From: Colwellia sp. C2M11 | GTDB lineage: Bacteria > Pseudomonadota > Gammaproteobacteria > Enterobacterales > Alteromonadaceae | DNA: 64,000 nucleotides | Assembly (NCBI RefSeq): GCF_018860915.1 | Contig: NZ_JAHKQD010000048.1 | Location: 1-64,000, forward strand | Direction: 5' to 3' | In this document: one piece after another, positions 54,111-62,608 of the stretch | Layout: every line of letters starts with the position of its first letter | How positions within the stretch are numbered: position 1 is the first letter of the stretch | Program-made: the position numbers and the translations under genes | The notes under the pieces: model-generated | Seen by the model: only the letters and a program-made list of their open reading frames with translations | Told to the model about the DNA's origin: nothing | Databases searched by the model: none

Positions 54111-55985
54111 ATGATGAACAAATATACATTATCAACAATTGCAGCATCTTTAGTACTTATCTTATCCGCTTGTGCTGATGGCGATAACGGCGCTGATGGA
54201 ATAAATGGCTATAGTGCCTTAATTGCACAAACAAAGTTACCAATCGGGAATGAGAATTGTAAAAGCAGTGGTGTACAAATTGACTCTGGTTTAGATGTTA
54301 ACAATAATAACATTTTAGATAACACAGAAATAACAGCAACCGAATTTATCTGTGCGACCAATACAACTGAAGTAAACAGCAACGAGCTACTGACTAGTTT
54401 AAATAATCCTTGGTTTAAACAAGGTGCTGCCGAAATTGATGAAGCGACAAGTATTTGGAACAAAATAGATGCGCAATTAGCCGGTAACACTAACGTATCT
54501 ATAACAAGCGCCTCGACAGCTGCTGAAATAACTGCGCTTAAAGGCTCGGCGAAAAATGTGATCTTATTTGTTGGTGACGGCATGGGGATTTCAACTATCA
54601 CTGCTGCCCGTATCTTAGATGGTCAGAACAAAGGCATGACAGGCGAAGAAAATCAGCTAAGCTTTGATAAATTCCCCTTTTCAGGGCTAGCAAAAACTTA
54701 CAATGTTGATGCACAAACCCCTGATTCAGCTGGCACGATGACAGCGATGATGTCTGGCATAAAAACTGATGCCGGTGTGCTAGGTGTGAATGAAGATGTT
54801 GTGCGTGGTAATTGCACTAGCACTAAAAATATAGAAATGATCACTGCCTTAGAGTTAGCTGAGATTGCTGGAAAATCTACCGGTATTATCTCTACTGCTC
54901 GTATTACTCATGCAACACCAGCGGCTACCTATGCAAAATCAGCAGAGCGTAATTGGGAAGATATATCCGATATGGATATAGATAACAATGCGGAGCGCGC
55001 CGGCTGCGAAGATATTGCATTACAATTAGTTAACTTTGAAGCCAACTTAGAAGCTCGATATGCTGGTGTAGATGTTGATGGTATTGAAGTAGTTATGGGT
55101 GGCGGTCGTCGTCATTTTTTACCTAAAGATGCTAGCTTCAATAGCATTGATGCTGTCAGCGCTATTGAGGGTGACCGTACTGATGGCCGTGATTTAACGG
55201 CTGAATGGCGAGCTCACTACACTAATGGTGCTTATATCGTTGACCAAGCCTCATTCGATGCCATCAATCCTGACACAACAACACGCGTATTTGGTTTATT
55301 TAACGAATCACATATGCAATATGAAGCTGATCGTAGCAACGATATTGCAGGTGAACCAAGCTTGTCAGAGATGACAGCAAAAGCAATAGGTATTCTTGAT
55401 AATAACGAAGAAGGCTTCTTCCTTACCGTTGAATCAGGCCGTATTGACCACGCTCATCACGCAGGTAATGCTTACAACGCATTAAACGACACCATTGAGT
55501 TTGCGAAAGCAGTACAAGCAGCAGTAGATGCAACCAGCCAAGAAGATACACTGATTATTGTTACTGCGGACCACAGTCATGTTTTTACCATTGCAGGTTA
55601 CCCAAAGCGTGGCAATCCTATTTTAGGTAAAGTTGTTGGTATTGGTGAAACAGAAGCAAGCCTAGCATCTGACAATATGCCTTACACAACCGTCGGTTAC
55701 ACTAATGGTCTTGGTTATAGAAACTTAGGTACGGAAACAGATGCTGATGCGAGCTATCTTGCAGCGCCAGTAACGGGTCGAGTTGACTTAACAAGTGTTG
55801 ATACAACCACTGCTGGCTTCCACCAAGAGTCACTCGTACCACTAGGTAGTGAAACACATGCTGGTGAAGATGTTGGCATTTTTGCCATAGGACCTGGTGC
55901 TAATTTAATTACCGGTACTAATGAGCAGAACTTCATATTTCATGTGATGGATTATGCCGCTAACCTTTCCGGCACATCAAAGTAG
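54111..55985 (+). CDS. Alkaline phosphatase lipoprotein with N-terminal DUF7151-like part
   Basis: A 624-residue lipoprotein (signal SLVLILSACADG, Cys at about 21). Residues about 25-85 form a small domain with DGDNGADGINGYSALI, a Cys pair (ENCKSSG and TEFICA) and DSGLDVNNNNILDNTE, the DUF7151-type pattern often seen on marine surface lipoproteins. The rest is an alkaline phosphatase domain with the same motifs as the upstream gene (VGDGMG, TPDSAGTMTA, ESGRIDHAHHAG, TADHSH, SETHAGEDV). It probably arose by tandem duplication and then gained the extra domain. AAGGATTTT precedes the double ATG, so it is likely cotranscribed with the first. Confidence 0.92.
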   Translation: MMNKYTLSTIAASLVLILSACADGDNGADGINGYSALIAQTKLPIGNENCKSSGVQIDSGLDVNNNNILDNTEITATEFICATNTTEVNSNELLTSLNNPWFKQGAAEIDEATSIWNKIDAQLAGNTNVSITSASTAAEITALKGSAKNVILFVGDGMGISTITAARILDGQNKGMTGEENQLSFDKFPFSGLAKTYNVDAQTPDSAGTMTAMMSGIKTDAGVLGVNEDVVRGNCTSTKNIEMITALELAEIAGKSTGIISTARITHATPAATYAKSAERNWEDISDMDIDNNAERAGCEDIALQLVNFEANLEARYAGVDVDGIEVVMGGGRRHFLPKDASFNSIDAVSAIEGDRTDGRDLTAEWRAHYTNGAYIVDQASFDAINPDTTTRVFGLFNESHMQYEADRSNDIAGEPSLSEMTAKAIGILDNNEEGFFLTVESGRIDHAHHAGNAYNALNDTIEFAKAVQAAVDATSQEDTLIIVTADHSHVFTIAGYPKRGNPILGKVVGIGETEASLASDNMPYTTVGYTNGLGYRNLGTETDADASYLAAPVTGRVDLTSVDTTTAGFHQESLVPLGSETHAGEDVGIFAIGPGANLITGTNEQNFIFHVMDYAANLSGTSK

Positions 55986-56056
55986 CCTAGCTGAGTTGAG
56001 CAAATTAAGTTAGATATCGATAAAGAGTGGGGCTAATGCCCTATTCTTTATTAGTT

Positions 56057-56218
56057 ATACCAGTTTCATTAATTAGGTGAACAATTTTATACATAGAAAA
56101 AATTGACAAATACAAGGCATTTATTTCAATAACTCGTTGTGCTGATTATTAAATAAATAACGATGTAGTTGATGATTTTAGCAAGTAGAAATGATCACAT
56201 AGCTAGTGAGATTGGTAT
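56057..56218. mobile_element. 162-bp MITE-like repeat, copy 2
   Basis: Same length and ends as the copy at 22078-22239: starts ATACCAGTTTCATTAATTAG, ends GCTAGTGAGATTGGTAT. The terminal 12 bases are imperfect inverted repeats. It lies in the 310-base gap between the second phosphatase and the next gene. No other element was seen in that gap. Confidence 0.8.
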
Positions 56219-56295
56219 GAATAAGCTAGCACTACGCTATCCAAGATTATGCTCACTGTCACTTCAACCTATCCTTACATTAACAAACTATTAAG

Positions 56296-57018
56296 ATGAA
56301 TCAGATGAGAACACTAATACTTATTGCAGTAATGGCCCTTCCGGCTTTCGTGTCAGCTAATGACGACTGCCAATCTACAACAATAATGGCGACATATAGC
56401 ATTGAAGAAATAACCAAAGATCAGACATCACATAATAGAAATGAGCTAATACTATTACGAACTCAAAATTCTGCTTTCCACATTAGTAACAAGACAGTCG
56501 CAACACAATGGACAAAGCTACCCAAGAATAATATGAAAAAAACATCCTACTTTATTGATGACAAGCGTGCGATTGAATACGAAGCAACAAAGACAAACAC
56601 TAATCAAGCCTGGGATCATCATGCGCAGCTATTGCATCCAAAATTTACAGAGCAAGCAACGCTTATCGAAAAAACAGGTGAAGGTTGTGAAAAATTAGAA
56701 CATTATCAACAAAAAGAAAAAACAAAAACTGTTGATATATGGTGGTTTCCTGAAGAGAAGATAATGAAACGTATGACAAGTGTATCCGCAGATAAAACGA
56801 TAAACTGGCAATTAACTGACGCTACGCATAACCAAAAAGTGATTCAACAACAATTGGATATACTATCATCTTATCAATCAACAGATTTTGCTGATATTGG
56901 TGACAATGAATCAGACCCATTTTTTAGAAAAATGATCAATCTAGGTTTTATTGAACATAGCGCTTCTGGATTTTATGACAGTAAAGGAAATTCATTACCT
57001 TCATCTCACCAACATTAG
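56296..57018 (+). CDS. Secreted protein of unknown function
   Basis: A 240-residue protein with a signal peptide (RTLILIAVMALPAFVSAND). The mature part has two Cys (about 25 and 134), a Trp-rich centre (VDIWWFPEEKIMKR) and a polar His-rich end. No family recognised. The ATG at 56296 or the one three codons later may start; no strong ribosome-binding site. It converges on the nitroreductase gene with a hairpin between. Confidence 0.65.
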   Translation: MNQMRTLILIAVMALPAFVSANDDCQSTTIMATYSIEEITKDQTSHNRNELILLRTQNSAFHISNKTVATQWTKLPKNNMKKTSYFIDDKRAIEYEATKTNTNQAWDHHAQLLHPKFTEQATLIEKTGEGCEKLEHYQQKEKTKTVDIWWFPEEKIMKRMTSVSADKTINWQLTDATHNQKVIQQQLDILSSYQSTDFADIGDNESDPFFRKMINLGFIEHSASGFYDSKGNSLPSSHQH

Positions 57019-57041
57019 TATTAGATCAATGTTGTTAAGTT

Positions 57042-57076
57042 TTAACTAGCCTACATTGGTTTTGCAGGCTAGTTAA
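57042..57076. terminator. Bidirectional hairpin between convergent genes
   Basis: TTAACTAGCCT (57042-57052) pairs perfectly with AGGCTAGTTAA (57066-57076) over a 13-base loop. It lies 23 bases after one stop and 6 bases before the other. No U-run is present, but the position supports a shared terminator. Confidence 0.55.
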
Positions 57077-57082
57077 CATTCA

Positions 57083-57721
57083 TTACTTAACGTAGGTGAT
57101 AAAACTATCTGTTGAACGTCGAACTTTTTCTAAGTTAACTAGCCAATCGCCCTCTTCTTCGCGATAGCCCAAAGGAAGTAATAATACTGATTTTAAGTTA
57201 CGCTCTTTAAGACCGAGTATTTCATCAACTTTTTCAGGTAAAAAACCTTCCATTGGCGTGCTGTCTACTTTCATTTCAGCCGCTGCAATTAACGCTGAGC
57301 CTAAACCGATATAAGCCTGACGTGCTGCATGTTCAAAGTTTGTTTGTGCATCACGTGCCGGATAAGTATTTAGTAACATTTGGCGGTAATCTTCCCAGCC
57401 TTGATTTTTGAATCCACGCTTTTCATTCACTAGATCAAACATAGTATTAATGCGTTCCGCGGTGTAATTGTCCCATGCGGCAAATACTAATAAGTGAGAG
57501 CAGTCTGTTACTTGCTGTTGACTCCATGCATGAGGCAAAATTTGTGCGCGTACTTCAGGGTTAGTTACCACAATAACGTCATAAGGCTGTAAACCACTAG
57601 AGCTAGCACTCAAACGAATAGACTCTAAAATAAAATCAACTTTTTCTTCGCTGACAGCTTTGCTCGGATTCATTTTTTTTGTGGCATAACGCCACTGCAG
57701 ATTTTTTAATAACTCAGACAT
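57083..57721 (-). CDS. nfsB: Nitroreductase-family NAD(P)H oxidoreductase
   Basis: A 212-residue FMN enzyme. RYATKKMNPSKAVSEEKVDF (about 11-30), ESIRLSASSSGLQPYDVIVV (about 33-52) and the LGSALIAAAEMKVDSTPMEG block (about 147-166) are those of NfsB-like nitroreductases. It reduces nitroaromatics or quinones with NAD(P)H. The closing part LPLGYREEEGDWLVNLEKVR fits. The symbol is by resemblance; other nitroreductase subgroups are possible. Confidence 0.85.
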   Translation of the reverse strand: MSELLKNLQWRYATKKMNPSKAVSEEKVDFILESIRLSASSSGLQPYDVIVVTNPEVRAQILPHAWSQQQVTDCSHLLVFAAWDNYTAERINTMFDLVNEKRGFKNQGWEDYRQMLLNTYPARDAQTNFEHAARQAYIGLGSALIAAAEMKVDSTPMEGFLPEKVDEILGLKERNLKSVLLLPLGYREEEGDWLVNLEKVRRSTDSFITYVK

Positions 57722-58005
57722 ATATTTACTCTGTTAATAGTGATAGGTTTGAAATTGAGCTGATTAAGTATAATTTCAAGTACTAAGTATGATTTTGTGA
57801 ATAACGGGTAACAATATTCAGCAAAAAGTCTCGCAAACAGAATACGACTCAAGGTATTACTTATCAAGTTGTAAATCTTGCATAAGCTAAGGATATAATT
57901 AATAAAGTTGATTATTCTTGAACATAGAAAATACCAAGCGATAATTTTGGGCGTATATAGATTTGTTTATGTTTATTCTGAAACTTGAGAAATAGAAATC
58001 AAAAG

Positions 58006-58082
58006 TGGTCGGTGATGCAAGATTCGAACTTGCGACCCCTTGGACCCAAACCAAGTGCGCTACCAAGCTGCGCTAATCACCG
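58006..58082 (-). tRNA. tRNA-Pro(TGG)
   Basis: A 77-base tRNA on the minus strand with encoded CCA. The anticodon TGG sits in the loop of the CTTGGTTTGGGTCCAAGG arm, which reads proline codons. Acceptor ends CGGTGAT and ATCACCG pair. Its promoter is shared with the tRNA-His gene upstream. Confidence 0.95.
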
Positions 58083-58126
58083 ACATTTATAACTTTTTAT
58101 CTATTACTTCAGGAAGAAGCAAAAGA

Positions 58127-58203
58127 TGGGGTGGCTAAAGGGACTTGAACCCTCGACAACCGGAATCACAATCCGGGGCTCTACCAACTGAGCTATAGCC
58201 ACC
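58127..58203 (-). tRNA. tRNA-His(GTG)
   Basis: A 77-base tRNA with encoded CCA and the extra 5' G typical of tRNA-His. Anticodon GTG lies in CCGGATTGTGATTCCGG. The body GGTGGCTATAGCTCAGTTGG is the usual gammaproteobacterial form. It is transcribed first, 44 bases before tRNA-Pro. Confidence 0.96.
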
Positions 58204-58219
58204 ACTGATTTTTACTAAT

Positions 58220-58242
58220 ATTGTTTCTAGGTTTGAAACAAT
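58220..58242 (-). repeat. Hairpin in the tRNA leader
   Basis: ATTGTTTC (58220-58227) pairs with GAAACAAT (58235-58242) over a 7-base loop, between the promoter and the tRNA-His gene. It lies in the 5' leader of the tRNA precursor and may serve processing. Confidence 0.5.
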
Positions 58243-58248
58243 GCGCGG

Positions 58249-58277
58249 ATTTTAATGAGTTATCGTGCTTTGTGCAA
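58249..58277 (-). promoter_or_regulatory. Sigma-70 promoter of the tRNA-His/tRNA-Pro unit
   Basis: Minus strand TTGCAC (-35, 58272-58277), 17-base spacer, TAAAAT (-10, 58249-58254), followed by the G+C-rich CCGCGC discriminator typical of stable-RNA promoters under stringent control. It lies about 45 bases before tRNA-His. Confidence 0.65.
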
Positions 58278-58289
58278 GTAAAAATAATA

Positions 58290-58329
58290 ATTAATCGAAG
58301 AGATTTGCTATTATTTTTCTTCGATTAAT
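58290..58329 (-). terminator. serC intrinsic terminator overlapping the tRNA promoter
   Basis: ATTAATCGAAGA (58290-58301) pairs perfectly with TCTTCGATTAAT (58318-58329), with the outer GCAAGTAA / TTACTTGC arms also complementary (58274-58281 and 58331-58338). On the minus strand it is followed by TATTATTTTTA, a U-rich tail. It ends serC 60 bases after its stop, and its outer arm overlaps the -35 of the tRNA promoter. Confidence 0.7.
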
Positions 58330-58389
58330 CTTACTTGCTAAAAATAAGGGCCTATTCGCGCTTTTATTACGATAAATACAGGTATAATA

Positions 58390-59517
58390 TTATGCTGTTG
58401 CTTGTTGATACGCCCACGTTAACCAAGGTAGTAAGGCAACTAAATCAGATTTTTCAACGGTTGCACCAGCCCAAATACGTAAACCTGCAGGGGCATCACG
58501 GTAAGCACCTATATCAAAAGCAACACCTTCATGCTCGAGTAAGTTAATAATTTTTTTCACTTGCTCAGCATTCGCTTTTAATTCAAAACATACACTGGTA
58601 TTTGAACAAATTTCAGGTCTTTTAGCTAAGAAGTTTATCCAGTCATTCTGCGCCACAAAATCCGATAGTACTTTTAGGTTAGCTTCACTTTTTGCAACCG
58701 CCGCAGACAAACCGCCAATTTCATCAACCCAATTTAATGCATCAAGGTAATCTTCAACGCATAACATGGACGGTGTATTAATGGTGGCGCCTTTAAAAAT
58801 GCCATCAATTAATTTATTATTTTTGGTTAAAGCAAAGATCTTAGGGATTGGCCAAGCTGGTGTATACGACTCTAATCTTGCTACCGCTCGAGGACTTAAA
58901 ATTAACATGCCATGAGCCCCCTCACCACCGAGCACTTTTTGCCAGCTAAAGGTTGCCACGTCTATTTTGTTCCAATCAAGATCCATAGCAAATACAGCAC
59001 TAGTGGCATCGCAAATGGTTAATCCCGTGCGTTGCTCACTGATCCAATCGGCATTTTCAACTTTCACGCCTGACGTTGTTCCGTTCCAAGTAAAAATAAT
59101 ATCGTGGTCAGGATTGGCTTGCGAAAAATCAGGTAAATCGCCATATTCACCAGTAAAGATACGAGTATCGTCTAATTTCAGCTGTTTAGCGATATCTGTG
59201 CCCCAACCCGAGCCAAATGACTCCCATGCAAAAACATCTACTGGCCGCTGACCTAGCAATGACCACATGGCCATTTCCATAGCTCCTGTATCTGAGCCTG
59301 GGACAATACCCACTTTATAACCTTCTGGTAAGTTTAATAAACGTAAGGTTTCAGTAATCGCTTTTTGTAAACGTGCTTTACCGATAGTACTACGATGTGA
59401 ACGACCTAAACTATCAGTATTAAGTGCAGCAAGATCATAACCTGGACGTTTTGCACATGGGCCTGAAGAAAAGTTAGGGTTGGCCGGTTTAATGTTCGGC
59501 TTAGTGTTCGGTTTCAT
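58390..59517 (-). CDS. serC: Phosphoserine aminotransferase (TIGR01365 type)
   Basis: A 375-residue PLP transaminase making phosphoserine for serine synthesis. [18 protein letters not shown] near the start, [20 protein letters not shown] (about 69-88), [18 protein letters not shown] and the PLP-lysine region [15 protein letters not shown] (about 191-205) fit. The length and these strings match the Methanosarcina/alphaproteobacterial subgroup (TIGR01365) and not the usual E. coli type. AAGGAACATT precedes the ATG, and a 14-bp palindrome TGATCAATTGATCA (59528-59541) lies just upstream. Confidence 0.87.
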   Translation of the reverse strand: MKPNTKPNIKPANPNFSSGPCAKRPGYDLAALNTDSLGRSHRSTIGKARLQKAITETLRLLNLPEGYKVGIVPGSDTGAMEMAMWSLLGQRPVDVFAWESFGSGWGTDIAKQLKLDDTRIFTGEYGDLPDFSQANPDHDIIFTWNGTTSGVKVENADWISEQRTGLTICDATSAVFAMDLDWNKIDVATFSWQKVLGGEGAHGMLILSPRAVARLESYTPAWPIPKIFALTKNNKLIDGIFKGATINTPSMLCVEDYLDALNWVDEIGGLSAAVAKSEANLKVLSDFVAQNDWINFLAKRPEICSNTSVCFELKANAEQVKKIINLLEHEGVAFDIGAYRDAPAGLRIWAGATVEKSDLVALLPWLTWAYQQATA

Positions 59518-59527
59518 TAATGTTCCT

Positions 59528-59541
59528 TGATCAATTGATCA
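59528..59541. promoter_or_regulatory. 14-bp perfect palindrome before serC
   Basis: TGATCAATTGATCA at 59528-59541 stands 11 bases upstream of the serC start, immediately before its ribosome-binding site. It could be an operator for a dimeric regulator. No regulator gene is adjacent. Confidence 0.45.
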
Positions 59542-59735
59542 TTATCGCTACGTAGCTTATATAAATAAACTGCACCACAGCGAGCTCTGTTTAAGTGGGT
59601 AAATAGTGCCTCAATTTGCATAAGTATTCAATAGAATTGATATGATTTTACACAACAGATAAATCACCTTACACCTTTATCAATTTATCAAAATTACTGC
59701 TAAGATTAATATCAGGCTAACCGCAGGAAAACCTT

Positions 59736-60266
59736 ATGTCACTAGATAAAATTACCGCACAAATAAAAGCACAGGGAGATAAAATTCCACCTGTTGAGTT
59801 ATGGAATCCTGATTATTGTGGTGAAATGGATCTACAAATAAAAGCTAATGGTGATTGGTTTTATGCAGGTAGCATTTTTAAACGTCCTGCCTTGGTAAAA
59901 TTATTAGCTTCTGTGCTAAAAAAAGAGCAAAACGACTATTACCTTGTTACGCCAGTTGAAAAAATAAAAATTACCGTTGAAGATGTTCCTTTTGTACTAA
60001 CGCAATGGCGCTGGCAAGATGACAGCAAATCAACCATGGTAGTAACTAATAATGTTGGTAATGAATTTATACTGGATGATAACCATCCAATAACAAGCAA
60101 TGATAATGGTGAACTCTATGTCACTGTTCGACGTGAATTGTTGGCCAAGGTACATAGAAATGTTTATTACCAATGGGTAGACTTAGCCAAAGAAGTTAAC
60201 ACAGGCAAAGACACTGAATTAATCTTTAACAGTGCTGGGTATCAATTTAGTTTGGGAAAAATTTAA
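59736..60266 (+). CDS. DUF1285 protein
   Basis: A 176-residue soluble protein with the DUF1285 pattern: PPVELWNPDYCGEMDLQIKA (about 18-37), NGDWFYAGSIFKRPALVKLL (about 38-57), the DYYLVTPVEKIKITVEDVPF strands and YQWVDLA near the end. The function is unknown. GCAGGAAAACC lies before the ATG. A palindrome (60294-60311) follows. Confidence 0.87.
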   Translation: MSLDKITAQIKAQGDKIPPVELWNPDYCGEMDLQIKANGDWFYAGSIFKRPALVKLLASVLKKEQNDYYLVTPVEKIKITVEDVPFVLTQWRWQDDSKSTMVVTNNVGNEFILDDNHPITSNDNGELYVTVRRELLAKVHRNVYYQWVDLAKEVNTGKDTELIFNSAGYQFSLGKI

Positions 60267-60705
60267 AATTGCGACTAAAATTGCGACTTAAGTTAAGCTG
60301 ACGTCAGCTTAGGATACCGTGAATAACTTAAATAATATAACTTAAATTAATATGACTTAAATTAATATTTTATTCTATTTTAAGTCATACGCTAGTTGGA
60401 TAGTTTTCCTACTTTAAGGACAACAACCATTATCTAAGTCCCCCCCATTTAAGGCTGACATTCTATCTCTAGAGATTATTAACATAAGGTAATTGATATT
60501 AAACGATAAATTATGCGTTATTAACATAAGTTCATTGTAAGTAGAGACATATATATGATAATAAAGTAATGGTATATATTATTTTAGGGCTTTTTGTGCG
60601 TTTTAACTTTTTTAACGTGGCTTGCTCCTTTTTTATGTACTATTCGCCCATCAGGTCTTAAACACCCGATCTTAATGGTAAAGTTTCAACTATAAGGAAC
60701 AACTT
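60267..60705. other. Intergenic region with palindromes and direct repeats
   Basis: About 440 bases without a gene. It holds the perfect 18-bp palindrome TAAGCTGACGTCAGCTTA (60294-60311), the inverted pair ATGACTTAAA / TTTAAGTCAT (60352-60361 and 60379-60388) and two copies of TTATTAACATAAG (60476-60488 and 60518-60530). The promoter of the glutamyltransferase gene lies near its right end. Confidence 0.6.
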
Positions 60706-62466
60706 ATGAAGTTTCACATGCTCGCGTTAGCGGTATTATCAACCACTCTTTTAGGGTGCGGTTCGGCTGAAATACCAACAGAACAAAAAGCGGAGCAAAA
60801 AATAGAACAACCTAAGCCACAAGCTATGGTGGTAACAGCTAATCCTCATGCTACAGCAGCTGGACTAGAAGTGTTAAGAAGCGGTGGTTCGGCAGTAGAT
60901 GCAGCTATCGCTATTGAGTCAGTATTGAGTCTTGTTGAACCTCAAAGCTCCGGTTTAGCTGGTGGTGCATTTATGGTGCATTACGACAATGAAACAAAAA
61001 CATTAGCTGTGTATGACGGCCGTGAGTCAGCACCAAGTGGCGCTACACCAGATATGTTTATGTTAGAAAATGGTGATTCTATGCCATTTATTCAAGCGAA
61101 AACCAGTGGTTTATCTACCGGTGCACCAGGAGTTGTAGCTATGCTATCTATGGCTCATAAAGATCATGGTACATTAGAATGGGGCAGCTTATTTAGCTAT
61201 GCAAGTAAACTAGCCACTGAAGGCTTTGAAATTTCTCCACGTTTATACGGTATGTTAGAGCGTTTTGGCAAATTTATCCCAAGTACGCCTGAAGAAGGCC
61301 CTACCGATGCTTTTGAATATTTTTATGACGATGCGGGAGCTCCTCACCCAACTGGCTATCTCTTAAAAAATCCTGAGTACGCAAAAACACTAGCAATTAT
61401 TTCTAAAGACCCTACGGAGTTTTACCATGGCGATATTGCTCAAAAAATAGCGGCTATGGTTCAACGAGAGCCTAGAGCGGGTTCTTTAACTGCTGAAGAT
61501 ATTGCCGCCTATAAAGCTGTTAAGCGCACTGCATTGTGTCAAGATTATCGAGATGCTCAAATATGTGGCGCGCCGCCGCCGTCATCTTGGTTAGCTGTTG
61601 GCATGATTATGGGCATTTTAGAAAATGGTCCACGCCCAAGTGCGGCAGGTCCTGATGATCCAAAAAATTGGGCTGTTATGGCGCAAGCACAACAACTCGC
61701 CTATGCCGACAGAGATCAATTTATTGCCGATCCTAACTTTGTCGATATGCCTATTACGGGCATGTTAAATAAAGAATATTTAGCGAAACGCGCTCAACTT
61801 ATTTCAGATAAAGCCACCCCCCTGACATATGCGGTAGGCAATCCTTGGGCATACAACGATTCAGCTAGTCAAACAACGGCCGGTATTGATGCTACACAAG
61901 ATGTACATGGTACAACTCATTTTGTCATTGTAGATACAAAAGGTGATGTTGTGTCGATGACAGCAACGGTTGAAAGCATTTTTGGTACTACGCGTATGGT
62001 TGGCGGTATGTTTTTAAACAATCAACTTACTGACTTCTCTTTTCAACATCATGATAAAGACGGCAATGCCATTGTAAATGCGGTTGCGCCAAACAAGCGA
62101 CCTCGTTCGTCAATGTCGCCATCAATTGTGTTAGATAAAGAAGGTGAATTCTTAATGGCAACAGGCTCTCCAGGTGGTAACAACATTATCGCCTATACCG
62201 TTAAAACCTTAGTAGGTGTGTTTGAATGGGGTTTAGATCCACAAGCTGCTGTTGACTTACCCAATATGGTTGCCCGAGGCAAAACCGTTCGTTTAGAAAA
62301 AGATGCTGCTCCAGAGTCATTAATTTCAGCAATGAAAGACATGGGCTTTGATGTTGATTCATCACGAGGAGAAAATTCAGGATTAAGTGTGATTATGCGC
62401 AAGCCTGATGGCACACTCGAAGGTGCAGCAGACAAGCGACGAGAAGGCGTAATAGGAACACTTTAA
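60706..62466 (+). CDS. ggt: Gamma-glutamyltransferase, lipoprotein
   Basis: A 586-residue glutathione hydrolase/gamma-glutamyltransferase. The lipoprotein signal is MLALAVLSTTLLGCGS (Cys at about 18). The large-subunit start MVVTANPHATAAGLEVLRSG (about 41-60) and VEPQSSGLAGGAFMVHYD fit. The self-cleavage and catalytic Thr lies in HGTTHFVIVD (about 401-410), followed by TATVESIFG, RPRSSMSPSIV and SPGGNNIIAYTV of the small subunit. It degrades glutathione and gamma-glutamyl compounds at the periplasmic face. AAGGAACAACTT precedes the ATG. An intrinsic terminator follows. Confidence 0.9.
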   Translation: MKFHMLALAVLSTTLLGCGSAEIPTEQKAEQKIEQPKPQAMVVTANPHATAAGLEVLRSGGSAVDAAIAIESVLSLVEPQSSGLAGGAFMVHYDNETKTLAVYDGRESAPSGATPDMFMLENGDSMPFIQAKTSGLSTGAPGVVAMLSMAHKDHGTLEWGSLFSYASKLATEGFEISPRLYGMLERFGKFIPSTPEEGPTDAFEYFYDDAGAPHPTGYLLKNPEYAKTLAIISKDPTEFYHGDIAQKIAAMVQREPRAGSLTAEDIAAYKAVKRTALCQDYRDAQICGAPPPSSWLAVGMIMGILENGPRPSAAGPDDPKNWAVMAQAQQLAYADRDQFIADPNFVDMPITGMLNKEYLAKRAQLISDKATPLTYAVGNPWAYNDSASQTTAGIDATQDVHGTTHFVIVDTKGDVVSMTATVESIFGTTRMVGGMFLNNQLTDFSFQHHDKDGNAIVNAVAPNKRPRSSMSPSIVLDKEGEFLMATGSPGGNNIIAYTVKTLVGVFEWGLDPQAAVDLPNMVARGKTVRLEKDAAPESLISAMKDMGFDVDSSRGENSGLSVIMRKPDGTLEGAADKRREGVIGTL

Positions 62467-62532
62467 AGCTGCTTTCCTTAACTAACTTCGATTAACTAAC
62501 TTAGAAACTGAATATATATGCACTCTCATTGC

Positions 62533-62560
62533 AAAGCCTGATTCTTTATCAGGCTTTTTC
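62533..62560 (+). terminator. Intrinsic terminator of the glutamyltransferase gene
   Basis: AAAGCCTGAT (62533-62542), loop TCTTT, ATCAGGCTTT (62548-62557), followed by a T-rich TTCTTTC tail. A textbook Rho-independent terminator, 67 bases after the stop. It lies between convergent genes. Confidence 0.88.
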
Positions 62561-62608
62561 TTTCAGTTTTATACAAGTATTAACTTTAAAACATGATACT
62601 TGGCTAAG

